From contig CM059585.1 in NCBI GenBank assembly GCA_030407085.1, positions 68,560,501 to 68,624,500 on the forward strand: DNA of 64,000 bases. The letters run 5' to 3'. Below, one piece after another: positions 21,888 to 33,030 of this stretch; within the stretch, counting starts at the first letter, position 1, and each line of letters starts with the position of its first letter. The stretch comes from Trichopria drosophilae. Its lineage: Eukaryota; Arthropoda; Insecta; Hymenoptera; Diapriidae. A program made the translations under genes and the position numbers. The notes below the pieces were generated by a model. It searched no databases, was not told the origin of the DNA, and saw nothing but the letters and a program-made list of their open reading frames with translations.

Positions 21888-22751
21888 TGTTTCGCAACCA
21901 GCAGGAAGGGTTAATAAATAACTGGAACTTCAAATTGATTTATTAATTTCCAAATTTATTTGTTCCTTAATACGCTGCTCCGAAGTGTTCGCGTCAAAGG
22001 CCGGGAACGAAGTGCCGGCGTCTCGTGGCTTGCTGCTGCGCGTCGTCGCTCCCTCCCCCCATCGGCCAGTCTACTCCCCGCGCTTCTGTCTCTCCACTCG
22101 CGTCGACCACGCCGCTTCCCCGTCTCCCCATCTCTAGATTATGATTTTAATAGTTTTCAATTAAGGGCCCTCCTTTAGGGTGCCTCTCCCCTCCCCCCAT
22201 GCCCGTCCACAGCCGGAATTGTCTCGGGGAACCTGGTTCCCCGAACTATGGTGACCCGCATGTCAGAGCATAGCTCCACGGTGGGATCGAAGGGCCCCGA
22301 ATGCCATGCACTCGGGCCTGGTCGGCGTAGGCCATGGTCGGATTTTCATCCTCCCACGCAGTGTTTTATTCTTCGAATTTATATAAACATTTCGGTCAAA
22401 CTTTTGGAGCTCGCTCCAATACATAAATTCGATCGCATACTTTTAAATAAAGAGTCTTTTTTACGCTATTGCGTGACGCAACAAAAATTAGTTCACATTT
22501 TCATTTCGCAATAATAAATACGGTGATAATAATTATAATAATAGTAAAAGGGACCCAAAGGGAATGATGCGTAACACAATGTGGCTATGCAAAAAGCCGC
22601 ATCTTAGCCTATCTTCCCAAATGGCCAACTCTCACCTCCACGTGTGCTTATTAAAGCCGGTGGGCCCTGGACTCTTAGCAACCTTGCCAGAGATTGGGTA
22701 ACCAATCCCAGTGGATGGCGAGGTAAGAGACAAACGAGAAAGGCATAACAA

Positions 22752-24080
22752 CGGGGAGTAGGGCTAACCACCCTACTCCCTGTATTTGCGGTTACAAGCA
22801 ATGCAACGCGCAGGGCTCCTGACCATCGGGCTGCTTCGGATGCAGCCGAGTCCCGAGGTGGAGGAGCCGAAACAGGTGTCCCGGGACGACGACCAGCTCA
22901 TGTCCACGGACGATTTCAGTGGACGGAGGATCTCAGACAAGATCTAATGCGCTGCTACGAGGAGAGCTGTCCGCAACAGAGAGGCTACATGGCGCGAATG
23001 CATAGTCGGTTTGCATTAATGCATCCCGAACTGGCAGATCGCTTTTCTCAACAACAACTGAGAGATTATGTGGCCTATCTGAGGCGGACAGGTTTCGTTG
23101 TTCACAGCTGTCAACCGGTACCGGATGTGCGGGCAATAACAACTGAGCCCGTACGCGGAGCTGAGAGAGATGCTCCACATTATGAAAGCACGACATTCGT
23201 GTTTAGGAAAAATTTGACAACGAAAATTTTGCCTAAACAACGAGAATTAGACAGAGCAAATAGCCTACTTCTGGATGCTCTTCCAGATGACTGCGACCTG
23301 TGGCAAGTCAATTGTGCCGTTTACGAGGCTGCAAGTGATCTGGTGACTCCACGAAATCTGACACAGATATCGGGGAGTCGGCAGATTACAAAACGCATGT
23401 CTCAATTGAACGGTAAGATTCGACTGACACGGAAACTCGCTTCCCGAATTCAGTGTGTGATCGACTATTTAACATCTGGCCGTTCATTTACGGCTAAAGT
23501 CAAAATGTTCGCACAACAACTGCGGACGTACTATCACACACTGAACAAGCTGAAGTTGCTCAACATCAAGCAACGTTTAGCGGATAAAATTCGGGTTTTG
23601 GCCGATGCCAAAAAGTGGCTGCAAAGACAGGAAGAAGGAATTCGACAAAACTCAATATTTTGGACGAATCCTTCCAACCTCTTCAAACATCGTATCGCAC
23701 CCTCAAGCGAGTTTCCGTCGATGGCCGCAGTTCAGGAATTCTGGGGGAGCATCTACGAGAAAACATCTAGGCTTAATGCAGACACTCCATGTATTGAAAT
23801 CTTCACCGAGTTGTGCGACGAAGTCACACAACAAAGTGAAGATTGCCCACCCGTCAGCGCATTAGAGGTGAAAAATACCATCACAGGAGCGAGGAATTTC
23901 TCCTCGCCGGGCTGGGATGGAATTAACAACTATAGGAAGAAGTTCACTTCTGTCCATCAATACCTAGCCCGAATATTCATCGTATATAAATGGAGACCAA
24001 CCCATTCCGCACTGGCTGGTGGAGGGCCGAACGACACTGGTCCCAAAATCGGGAGACTTGTCCGATCCGAAAAACCATAG
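22752..24080 (+). pseudogene. Dong-like ORF, N-terminal part
   Basis: The frame is open from about 22752 without an ATG until 22947. The region before the ATG (FQWTEDLRQDLMRCYEES) matches the conserved N-terminal pattern of R4/Dong proteins, so translation may start upstream at a non-AUG codon or the start has been lost. Residues after 22947 include the HPELADRFSQQQLRDYV helix and FSSPGWDGINNYRKKF, the segment before the RT fingers. A frameshift at about 24010-24040 moves the RT into another frame; this frame then runs into unrelated residues and stops at 24080. Confidence 0.75.
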
Positions 24081-24825
24081 ACCGATCACGTGTCTCAACA
24101 CGTTATACAAATTGTTCACTAACATCTTGAACGAACGTATTGAGAAATCCGTGAAACCGGTGTGGCAACGGATAGTAGAACAACGAGGCTGCAAAATGGG
24201 TGTATCCGGCTGCAAGGACAACTTGCTTATCGCCAGGTGTGTTTGTCAGGACGCAGTCCAGTACAAGCGTAACCTGTCGATAGCCTGGCTGGATTACATG
24301 AAGGCGTATGACTCAACATCGCACGAGCTTTTAAGCTTGTTGCTCAAACGCCTCCATGTCCACCCAAACATAGTGAGAATTGTAGAAGACCTGATGCCTC
24401 TTTGGAAAACACGCTTTGTCATGACATCGGGCAAGCGTCGAACCATGTCTAGACTGGTTCAATTCCAAAGAGGTGTCTATCAGGGAGATTCTCTGAGTCC
24501 TCTGCTCTTCTGCATCTCACTATTGCCTCTATCCGTTGCTCTCCGGAAATCTCAAGGGTACATGTGTGGACCGCCTGGTGAACGTGTACATAAGATCACC
24601 CATCTTTTCTATATGGATGATCTTAAATTATACGCATCAGGCGAAGATCAATTACATCGATCTCTGAACATACTCACATACTCGAGAGATATCGGCATGG
24701 AATTCGGATTGGACAAGTGTGCAGTCGTTCATTTGCACAGAGGAGCTCCCATAACAACGATATGGAGCTCGTCAACGGAAATGTCATCCGCCACCTTAGC
24801 GCCGAAGAAGCCTACACATTCCTGA
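24019..24825 (+). pseudogene. Dong-like reverse transcriptase domain
   Basis: 268 codons with RT blocks in order: LVPKSGDLSDPKNHRPIT (fingers), GCKDNLLIARC, AWLDYMKAYDSTSH (motif A Asp), RGVYQGDSLSPLLFCISL (block 4), and FYMDDLKLYASG (YMDD catalytic box). The YMDDLK form and WLDY..AYDS are typical of the R4/Dong clade, as opposed to YADD in R2. RT residues are intact. A second frameshift between 24750 and 24780 shifts the thumb into the following frame. Confidence 0.85.
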
Positions 24826-26042
24826 GCGTACCTGAAAGGCATGTCCAGGATGTGCAGGCTGCTAAAACCACCATCATTAAGAAATACCGGCGAATTCTCC
24901 GTCAGATCTGGTCATCAGAATTGACCGGGAGAAATAAGGTGGCAGCCACGAATATGTTGGCCGTATCACCAGTGCTCTATTCTTTTGGAGCACTGAAGTG
25001 GAACGTTGACGAGCTAAGGGATCTTGACCGAAGCACACGGAAGATGATTTGTATGCAATGCAGTTTGCATCCAAGATCTTCCGTGGAACGACTATATTTG
25101 CCCCGAAATATGGGAGGTGGTGGCTTTTTAAGCCTGGAGTGTATGCATGACCGATTGGTCCTCGAAACAACTTGCGACGTGATTAATCGAACCGAGGATC
25201 CCCTGATGATGCTAGTACATCAGCATGAAATTCAGGGGAAGGGGGCGTTTTTGTACAACGCGGCAGAACGAGCGGCGCGAAACATTGGTCTGGTTTTCAA
25301 CGTGGGACGTAGTGGTGCACAGGAGGCTGAATCAGTCATCAATCTGTGCCCAGTGCGTCTCAGGGCTAACATACGGAAGGAACAACTCCGTATGTTGGAG
25401 GGAAGGCATATCGACAAGCCGTTGCATGGACAATTCTTTCGAAATGTCCAACAACTTGGCTTGTCGGCAGAGATGACCTTCTCCTTCTTAAGATCAGCCG
25501 GCTTGAAATCCGAGACCGAGGGTTTTATCTTCGCATGCCAGGATGGGGTCATCAATACCTTAGCGTATCGCCAGAACATCTTACACCAAGCGGTACAGAG
25601 TACGCTTTGTAGATTGTGCAGATGTCATGATGAGACACTAATGCATCTTTTGGCAGCATGCCCAATATATGCAGTTTCAGCATACATCGAACGTCACAAT
25701 GCGGCTCTTCGAGTGCTGTATTACCATCTTCGCAGCACTTATGGTATTGATGCAACCCCAGTTTTGCCGTACGTCCCCACTGATATTGAATCCGTTGTCG
25801 GGAATGAGTCGTGCCGAATATACTGGAATTACTCATTCCCGACGAGCAGGCAAATATCAGCCAATAAGCCTGACATCGTCCTTGTTGACTTTGATGACAA
25901 ATCCATCTTCGTCATCGAGTTTTCTGCACCAGCAGAAACAAATATAGTCAGCAAAGAGGACGAAAAACGGATGAAATATCCGGAACTCCTGTTCGAGATT
26001 CGCAAGCTGTATCGAGGTTCAAAATCAAGCTCGTCGTGCTGA
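24717..26042 (+). pseudogene. Dong-like thumb, zinc knuckle and restriction-like endonuclease
   Basis: The first ~20 codons overlap the RT frame and are probably not native. From NGNVIRHLSAEEAYTFL on, the sequence gives the RT thumb. Residues about 295-320 hold the CRLCRCHDETLMHLLAACP knuckle (C-x2-C-x7-H-x5-C type). Residues about 385-430 hold KPDIVLVDF and VIEFSAP, the PD...E residues of the restriction-enzyme-like endonuclease that nicks the target. TGA at 26040-26042 ends the ORF, close to the expected length after the endonuclease. Confidence 0.8.
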
Positions 26043-26202
26043 TAATTGGAGTGCTGGGAGGAACGAGACCAACTTTCCACCAAAACATCAAAAGCATTCC
26101 GGCCTGTCAAGAACAGGCAAATTCCATCGCAGGCCGAATGCAGAAAGCAGTGCTGCTGGGATCTCTCCGTCTACTGAGGTCACACGAGATCCTGTAACCA
26201 CT

Positions 26203-26505
26203 TGTTGAAATATGTGAATTTATGTCTATACTAGAAACACACACGCGGGTGTGCATGCGCAGGCGCGGAGTCAATAGGTATTGGTGTATCGGTGTGTCAG
26301 GATGAGATGTGGCAAGATAGCTCTCGGAAAAACAAAAGTGTGGAAAGAGAACGCGTTCGATGAGAAGCACATGTAAATGGCTCGTCGTGATTAATAAACT
26401 TTGTGAAACTAAATTTAATTATAGTTAAATACACAGTATTATTATTGGTACAATTAATAGTGTTTTTATTATTTACGAGTGTGATACCATCCTCAAATCT
26501 TAAAA
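26203..26505 (+). repeat. Copia A 5' LTR
   Basis: Starts TGTTGAAATATG and ends CAAATCTTAAAA; the end is set by the start of the PBS and by the 3' copy. It contains AATAAACTTTG, a possible polyadenylation signal, at about 26392. The terminus is AA, not the usual CA. Confidence 0.85.
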
Positions 26506-26574
26506 TGGTAGCAGAGCGTGGTTGTTTTGAAAAAGTGAGGTTATGCTGAGGCAAGGCTTGATGAATAATCGTAA

Positions 26575-27642
26575 ATGGAGGTGAAATGTGAGAAGCTTGA
26601 ACACGAGGTTGATTCCAAAAAGTTAATTAAGTACCTGAAACGAGTGATTAGAACGATTTTAATTATAAAGTTAGTAATTTCGAGTGAGCCAAACAAAAAA
26701 GAGCGGAAAGTTAACATGAAAGACGGAGACGTAAAATTTCAAGTTTTCGATAGAAAGGACTACAGTTTGTGGAAAAAACGGATTCTGCTATTTTTAAAAT
26801 GGAAGAAGTGCGACGAGCCAGCTATAAGAATACGAGGAAATAATGATGAAGAGAACGCGTGGAACGAAAACAATTTGAAGGCCATGAATTACATCTATTG
26901 CAGTATTACAAATGAGCAGTTAGAATTTATTGGAGAAAAGGAGACGGCGTTAGAAATTCTGAACAAATTCGATGAATTATATATAAGAAAATCATCAGCA
27001 TTGCAGATTTGTGTGAGAAACAGATTGGATAAAATGAGGCTCAGAGATTTCGAAGATTCTAGTTCATTTTTTACGGAATTCGAAAAGACAATTAATGATT
27101 TGAAAGGTGCTGGTGGGCAAGTGAACGAACGCGAAAAACTGGATTATATGCTAAAAACTCTACCGGATTCGTTAAGCTACGTAGGGGACTTAGTAGACGG
27201 GATGAAAGAAAATGACCAGACGTGCGAATTTATTAAAAACAAAATTACCATGTGGGAAATGCGAGGTCAAAGTGACGCTCGAAAAAATAAAGCAAGTGTA
27301 TTTAATAGTGAAAAGAAAAACATGTGTTATGTATGTGGAAAACCTGGACATGTGAAAAAAAATTGCTGGAACACGTGGCAATCTGGAAGTGGTATAGGAA
27401 GAGGCGTAACAAAAGCAGAGGTGCTCATAAGCCAGGAGGTGCACGCTACTCATCGGTCCCTACGTTATCGACACAGCAACAGGGACGCCAAAGCTCGGCC
27501 CGAGGAGCGCGCGGATTCGGAGCGCCAGGCCGCGGCGGACGTGGACGAGGTTGGCAATAGCGCGGCGGGCAGATCGCTCACCACGATGCGAGGTACACCA
27601 TCTACGAGGACGATTACAGCGGATCATTCATTGCGCAGGTAG
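26575..27642 (+). pseudogene. Copia A Gag
   Basis: 355 codons. FDRKDYSLWKKRILLFLK (residues ~60-75) is the copia Gag N-terminal 'F.G.NY..WK..M' region. A UBN2-like helical segment follows (LEILNKFDELY, LRDFEDSSSFFTEFEKTI), then the knuckle CYVCGKPGHVKKNC at about residue 250. The ATG at 26716 (MKDGDVKF) is an equally good start. After about 27410 the codon pattern moves to another frame, where a Gly/Arg-rich tail (GAPGRGGRGRGW) reads on to 27560. A frameshift therefore separates Gag from protease. Confidence 0.75.
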
Positions 27643-27649
27643 ATCGGGA

Positions 27650-28217
27650 TGATTATTTCGCGAGTGAATCAGCGGCATACAAATGTGAAAATACAAAAAT
27701 AGAGTGGCTGCTAGACAGCGGTTGCACTGATCATACTTTTAATGATGACACTTTTTTTGATGAATTTGTTACCTTAAAAAATCCAATAAATGTAAAAGTT
27801 GGAGATGGCCGCTCATTAAAAGGCACCAAAGTAGGAAATATAATTGCATATTTTGTAGTAAATAGAATGAAAAAGAAAATTAATATTAAAAATGTGTATT
27901 ACGTAAAAGAGATGGATAAGAACTTGTTAAGTTATGCCAAAATTACGAATGAAAACAAAATTACTTCTATTGGGATAAGTTCTAAAATTTATAATAAATT
28001 TGGTGATTTGATAGATATTGCATATAAAGAAAATGGCCTTTATAAAACAACTAGTTATTTTGAAGAGATCGAACCTTGTGCAGATAACGTTGAAAAAATG
28101 TCTCTAAAGGAAAAATTTCACAGATTACTTGGTCACGTAAATTTTCAATACTTGAATACAATGAGTAAGAATAATTCAGTTGACGGAATTCCAGAAAATT
28201 TTGACAAATTCATTTGA
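27650..28217 (+). pseudogene. Copia A protease and pre-integrase region
   Basis: In the frame of 27867-28217, extended upstream without ATG, WLLDSGCTDHTF supplies the aspartic protease D-S-G site at about 27705-27740. Downstream, KFHRLLGHVNFQYL gives the two histidines of the pre-integrase zinc motif. The frame terminates at TGA 28217, where the rest of the zinc motif continues in the next frame. Confidence 0.75.
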
Positions 28218-29272
28218 AATGTGGAACTTGTATTAAGAATAAAATGCACAACCTTTCTTTTCAAAATAATAGATGTAGATCACACGAAGTTCTAGAATTA
28301 GTACATACAGATGTTAACGGTCCCCATAGAACAGAAGGGTATGACGGGACTCGCTATTTTGTAACATTTATAGACGATTTCAGTAAGTGCGCTTTAATAT
28401 ATATGATAAAGTCGAAAGATCAAGTTTGCAATTGTTTTAGAGATTATATGAACAAAGTTGAAAATTTTACGGGTAAAAAAATTTAAAAATTGCGCTGCGA
28501 TAACGGAAGAGAATACTTCAATAGAGAAATGTATAATTTGATTAGCGAAAAAGGAATTTTCTTAGATCCATGTCCTCCGTATGTGCACGAATTAAATGGA
28601 ACGGCAGAGCGTTACAACCGGACCATAATGAATTCCGCTAGATGTTTAATGTTTGACGCGAATTTACCGATTAGATATTGGCCAGAAGTTGTAAAAGCGG
28701 CTGCACACTTAAAAAATCCAACCATTACCAATACTATAAAACAGGGAACTCCTTTTGAAATCTTCTTTGGCAAAAAACCAGACATTAGAAATTTAAGATT
28801 GTACGGAAGTAAGATTTTTGTTAGAGTGCCGGAATGTAAACGAAATTCGAAATGGGATCGAAAATCTGATATCGGAATACTTGTAGGTTATAAAAATAAT
28901 GGCTATCGAATTTTGATAAATAATAAAATAGTAATTGCGAGACATGTAGAAATAATTGAAAATAGTGAAAATTTAGTTGGTTTTACTGGGAATGAGGATG
29001 AACAATTTAGCGATGAAAATGAAAATGATAATTCCGAATTTGATGACGTGTTTGATGATGATGTCAACGATGATGCTAACGACGACAGCGTTGGACCATT
29101 TGAAAAACAAAAATCCCCTAAAACTAGTAGCAATCACAATAGCGAAAATGACGATTGTAAAACGTATAGAAGAACGTCGAATCGTAAACGGTCAAAACCA
29201 GTTAGATATGGCGAAACTAGGTCAAATGTGAACTATATTTATGTTAATGTTGTTAGCGCGGATTCCCTGTAA
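28214..29272 (+). pseudogene. Copia A integrase
   Basis: LKCGTCIKNKMH completes the HHCC zinc motif. ELVHTDVNGP carries the first catalytic Asp, RCDNGREYFN the second, and HELNGTAERYNRT the Glu. An in-frame TAA at 28484-28486 interrupts the core between Asp1 and Asp2. After the core come the usual YWPEVVKAAAHLKN and GILVGYK segments, then an acidic linker. The frame is lost by a shift at about 29268, just before the RT domain. Confidence 0.8.
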
Positions 29273-29273
29273 C

Positions 29274-30392
29274 GTATGAAGAAGCACTTAAGTGTAGTGA
29301 ATGCGATCTATGGAAGAAAGCAATGGACAGGGAAATAGAGTCTCTAGAAAGAAATAAAACGTGGGAAATGATGGAAAAACCACTAAATAAAAAATACTTG
29401 ATTTGAAATGGGTTTTCACAAATAAATCTGATGGTAGGAAAAAAGCTAGACTTGTTGTACGGGGCTTCCAACAGTCGGAAGTACTCCAAGATATATATTC
29501 CCCTGTTGCGAAAATTCAAACCTTGAAGCTGTTACTATCTTACTGTTGTCAATTTGGATTAAAAATATTACAACTAGACGTTGAAACCGCCTTTTTAAAT
29601 GGGAAAGTCAAGTCAGAAGTATTTGTGAAACAACCAGAAGGTTATTCAGATAAAAGCGTAAGGGTATTAAAATTAAGAAAAGCGCTATACGGTCTACGAG
29701 AAAGTCGACGTGCGTGGTATGAATGTTTCGACGAATTTATCCAAAGGTTAACTTTTAAAAGAAGTGCAAGTGATTATTGTCTGTACACGCTAAATTGCGA
29801 AGATGAACAAATTTACTTGATACTATTTGTAGACGATTTGTTAATTTGCGGTAAAAACGAAACAAAATTAAATGAAATTAAGAGTAAATTCTTTAGTAGG
29901 TTTGCGATGAAAGATTTAGGTGACATTAAGACATATCTAGGGATTGAAATTGATTATGATCGTAATGAGGGAAGAATGACTTTAGATCAAAGTAAATATA
30001 TTGAGTCATTAGCGAGATTGCATAATTTAGAAAATGCGAGACTGTACAATACTCCAATGGAGCAAAATTTGAGTTTGGAGCCAGCACAAACAGCATCTGA
30101 GAGCATAAAGTTCAGAAATTTAATTGGAGCGTTATTGTATCTAAGTACCGGTACAAGAGTAGATGTGAGCTACAGCGTAAATTATTTAAGTCGCTTTCAA
30201 AATAGCTATGAAGAGACACACTACAAATATGCCCTAAGAATTCTAAAATATTTATTTTTAACAAAAGATTTGAAATTAACTTACGTGCGAGACCAAAATG
30301 CTGAAATACTGGATTGTTTTGTCGATGCTGATTGGGCCGGTGACAAAATGGATAGGAAATCCACGACAGGGTATGTCATAAGGTGTACGTAG
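29274..30392 (+). pseudogene. Copia A reverse transcriptase and start of RNase H
   Basis: The linker before RT (YEEALKCSECDLWKKAM) is read in one frame from 29274 and shifts at about 29402 into the RT frame. RT then runs intact: KARLVVRGFQQSE, LQLDVETAFLNG (motif A Asp), ALYGLRESRRAWYE, LILFVDDLLICG (xVDD catalytic box). RNase H opens with FVDADWAGDKMDRKSTTGYVI and then collapses at 30392. About 20-25 residues between GYVI and the STEAEY block are missing, so RNase H is split by a small deletion. Confidence 0.85.
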
Positions 30393-30703
30393 CTTTGTCA
30401 GAATCAGTAAGCGAAATTAGAGTGATTATGGATGTAATGAAAGATTTTAGAATTAAGCTTACAAAACCTGTAAATATTTATATAGAGGATAATACCGAAG
30501 CGCTTGCAATTGCAAAGTTTGGAAATTTGACAAAAAACTCAAAGTACATTGAAGTACACTACCACTTTGTGAATGAATGTTATAACAAAGGAATAATAAG
30601 CATCTTAAAAGTCAGTTCAGAAAATAACATCGCAGACATTTTGACAAAAGCGTTAGGTAGAAATAAATTTGAAATCTTCAGAAAAGAATTAAGATTGATT
30701 TAA
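30383..30703 (+). pseudogene. Copia A RNase H C-terminal part
   Basis: 106 codons beginning within the ..EAEYVALSE region (YVALSESVSEI), then IYIEDNTEALAIA (active-site Asp) and KYIEVHYHFVNE, ending with ADILTKALGRNKFE. TAA at 30701-30703 lies about 50 bp before the 3' LTR, the standard end of copia Pol. Confidence 0.8.
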
Positions 30704-30756
30704 ATTTAAGTTCAAAGTTTTTTTAATACACAAAAGCACATAAATTCAAGGAGGTG

Positions 30757-31059
30757 TGTTGAAATATGTGAATTTATGTCTATACTAGAAACACACACGC
30801 GGGTGTGCATGCGCAGGCGCGGAGTCAATAGGTATTGGTGTATCGGTGTGTCAGGATGAGATGTGGCAAGATAGCTCTCGGAAAAACAAAAGTGTGGAAA
30901 GAGAACGCGTTCGATGAGAAGCACATGTAAATGGCTCGTCGTGATTAATAAACTTTGTGAAATTAAATTTAATTATAGTTAAATACACAGTAGTATTATT
31001 GGTACAATTAATAGTGTTTTTATTATTTACGAGTGTGATACCATCCTCAAATCTTGAAA
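30757..31059 (+). repeat. Copia A 3' LTR
   Basis: Same 303 bp as the 5' LTR with three substitutions (near 30963, 30992 and 31056), about 1% divergence. Confidence 0.9.
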
Positions 31060-31347
31060 CCACTAACCCAATGGTAGAGGGAGTGGTTACAGTTGCAACC
31101 GAAATGGCCCGGTGCAGTCTGCAGCGGAGGAGATGGATATCGGAGCCACTTTTCTGCTGCAGATTGCACACGTGGATTCTGGAGGGCCAAGGGAGGTTAG
31201 GGTTTTAGTCGGTAAACCTTGCCGTTAACATCAAAGGTGAGGGAGTCCGACACACGGGGGTTACACAACATCTTCAACCCCCTATGGTGCCTAATGCATT
31301 TCCCCCCTCCGTAAAAAAAAAAAAAAAAAAAAAAAGAAGCCGGAACA

Positions 31348-31979
31348 CTAATAAATAACAAAAACGCACTTACGATAAACATACCTGTTCGGAAAAGTAC
31401 AGGGCTCGACCGGATAAAGGCTTTGAGTAAGTTTCACGGGATAATGAACTGGAACAATAGGCAGGTTTAAATTGAAGTAGACTTTTATTAAGCGAACACT
31501 TTTTTTATTGAAAAACACACGCGACCGAAGTAGACGCCACGAGATAGCGAGATTTGCAGTTCCTTTTTACGTCGACACCGACGGATCGGCGATTGTTTAA
31601 ATGGTAGCTGAATAATTACTCGCGAAGTGTTCATTGACAGTGAAGTAATTTTAATTGAAACTTTTCGGTTTTCCTTTTGAAAGGGAAGTCGCGTGAGGAT
31701 AAATAAAAAAATATTTTCTTTGCTCGACCGAGAATGCGACGAATCTGACGTTTTGAACCGGAACAATAAACAATGTTACGTAGTTCGACGCTATCTATAC
31801 GCAGGTTCGGAAATACGTTGCAATCATGAAAACAGAGCCGCGGTGGTAAACATTAAAATTAACAATATTTTTCCGCAGAATACATGACCAATCGTCGATT
31901 GAGAGAAAATGCCCTCGAAAATACAAATAAATCCACTGCGATTAGCAGTCGCAAGAATGAGTTCTTAACAATACCTATA
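31348..31979. other. Flank between the BEL nest and the next relic
   Basis: No recognised gene. A minus-strand frame at 31766-31488 has no motif. Confidence 0.35.
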
Positions 31980-31980
31980 C

Positions 31981-33030
31981 GGTGGCCCTTTGGCGAAAAG
32001 TTGAGGTAGATCACGGTTCAACGACCACTCAAGTAGACCATCGCTTCCAAAACGCTTCATACATTCGCCCACGAGTTGCTACCGATTTAAGCGAGACTCT
32101 TGTCGGTCGAGCAATGTTGGAGCAGAGACGGTTGTTAACGGAACCCGATCAAAAAATGATCTGGTGTCATAACCGAGTAATCATCAACGCAGTCCGACAT
32201 TGGGACTAACGGTCGCGAGTTAAGACGCGCCTTTATTTGTGCTAAAAGTGTAGCGAACTCTTTGTACGTTAATGTGTGGGACCCAACGACTCGTTTCAAG
32301 TGATATTTAAGGCGACGCACTACGGCCTCCCACAGCACACCAAAGTGTGGAGCTGCCGGAGGAATGAAGTGCCAAGAATTTTAAGAATTATTTTGAAAAT
32401 TGGTATCATTTACGGCGTGCTTGTACGCTGTAGACAACTCCCTGTCAGCACCCTGGAATGGAGTACCATTATCGGAGTGCATATCGCTCGGTAAATCCCG
32501 CCTGGCACAAAACCGATCAAACGCAGCTAAAAAGGCCTTACTCAAATAGTCATTTACTAACTCGAGATGGATGGCACGAGTCGTTAAGCACACAAACAAT
32601 ACAATGTACGCCTTATGGATTTTGTGCCCTCGTCCAGAAGAATGTGACCCGCATGATCGATACCTGTATGCACGAACGCGCGGCTTGTTGGATGAACCCG
32701 CGCTTCGAGTGTGTCACTTATGAGCTGCGTCGGTGTTTCAGCTTTCTCGCGAGTACATTTCACACATTTGTATACGACGGCACGTATGACGGTTTGAGCT
32801 CTTGACATCAAATATTATCGCCGTAATGTCAAAGCATGAGCTGCATGCCGCTATGAAGCGTGCTTATGTGGACCTCTTGGATTATAAAATCTACTAGGGA
32901 GTGTGATTTTAAGACAATCGGGTGCTTAGTATCGTAGGTCATATAAGCATGTCGTAAGCGTCCACCATCTCTCACTAATCCGACGGAATCGAAAAACAGA
33001 TGCAAGGCAGCTAGGGGATTTTGCTTCGCA
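31981..33030 (-). pseudogene. Second BEL/Pao element: integrase relic
   Basis: From right to left: VGLVRDGGRLRHA and KHPIVLKSH (end of the RT-RNase H connection), H..H and CVKCTREK (zinc motif), FVHTGIDHAG (first Asp), FVCLTTRAIHLELV and HSDNGTPFQGA (second Asp), then LWEAVVRRLK, QIKARLNSRPL and TPDHFLIG (C-terminal end of the core). The pieces sit in at least three frames with stops (near 32820, 32380 and 32135). Coding similarity ends near 32030, where a copy of the dispersed GGTTCAACGACC repeat begins. It may belong to the same element as the Gag and LTR at 40178-42200. Confidence 0.75.

Larger units (their letters stand above)
26203..31059 (+). mobile_element. Copia element A, complete with LTRs and CCACT duplication
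   Basis: Identical-length 303-bp LTRs (26203-26505 and 30757-31059) differ at only three positions. CCACT lies at 26198-26202 and 31060-31064. A PBS-like TGGTAGCAGAGCG begins at 26506, directly at the LTR end; a purine run (AAGGAGG) precedes the 3' LTR. Domain order Gag, protease, integrase, RT, RNase H is that of Ty1/copia. It lies inside the 3' UTR of the Dong-like element and is therefore the youngest layer of this nest. The coding region carries several stops, frameshifts and a deletion. Confidence 0.9.
22549..31335 (+). mobile_element. R4/Dong-type non-LTR retrotransposon, with a copia element in its 3' UTR
   Basis: Starts at about 22549 (AGGGACCCAAAGGG) directly after LTR bases AATAATAGTAAA and ends in a poly-A run (31313-31335) before the rest of the same LTR. 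The insertion site is TAA-rich (AATAATAGTAAATAAAG), in keeping with Dong's known preference for TAA repeats. One long ORF, broken by two frameshifts, encodes an N-terminal domain, RT with YMDDLKLYA, a Cys/His knuckle and a PD-(D/E)xK endonuclease, the order found in R2/R4-type elements. The 3' UTR spans 26045-26202 and 31065-31312, split by the copia insertion. Confidence 0.8.
11776..31347 (-). mobile_element. BEL/Pao LTR retrotransposon hosting three further elements
   Basis: Two LTR copies (TGTTTCGCAACC...GCCGGAACA) bracket a minus-strand gag-pol. On the minus strand the 3' PPT (GTAGAGGGGGAGGA) lies directly before the LTR at 16145-16158, and a tRNA-complementary PBS-like run (TGCCGAAACCCGGGA) lies just inside the other LTR at about 21865-21885. 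The internal region is 16145-21887. The left LTR is interrupted by a Transib-like element and the right LTR by a Dong-like element that itself contains a copia element. Flanks are CTTAT (11771-11775) and CTAAT (31348-31352), an imperfect 5-bp duplication. All pol domains are recognisable but frameshifted, so it is inactive. Confidence 0.85.
21888..31347 (-). repeat. BEL/Pao 5' LTR (right), split by the Dong-like insertion
   Basis: LTR sequence occupies 21888-22548 and the final 12 bases at 31336-31347 (GAAGCCGGAACA), about 673 bp. Compared with the left LTR it lacks about 140 bp at about 22365, where CGCAGTG joins TTTTATTCTTCG. Confidence 0.85.

Noticed and set aside
31313..31335. Poly-A run as evidence of a processed pseudogene
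   Set aside because: It ends the Dong-like 3' UTR and is followed directly by the resumed BEL LTR.
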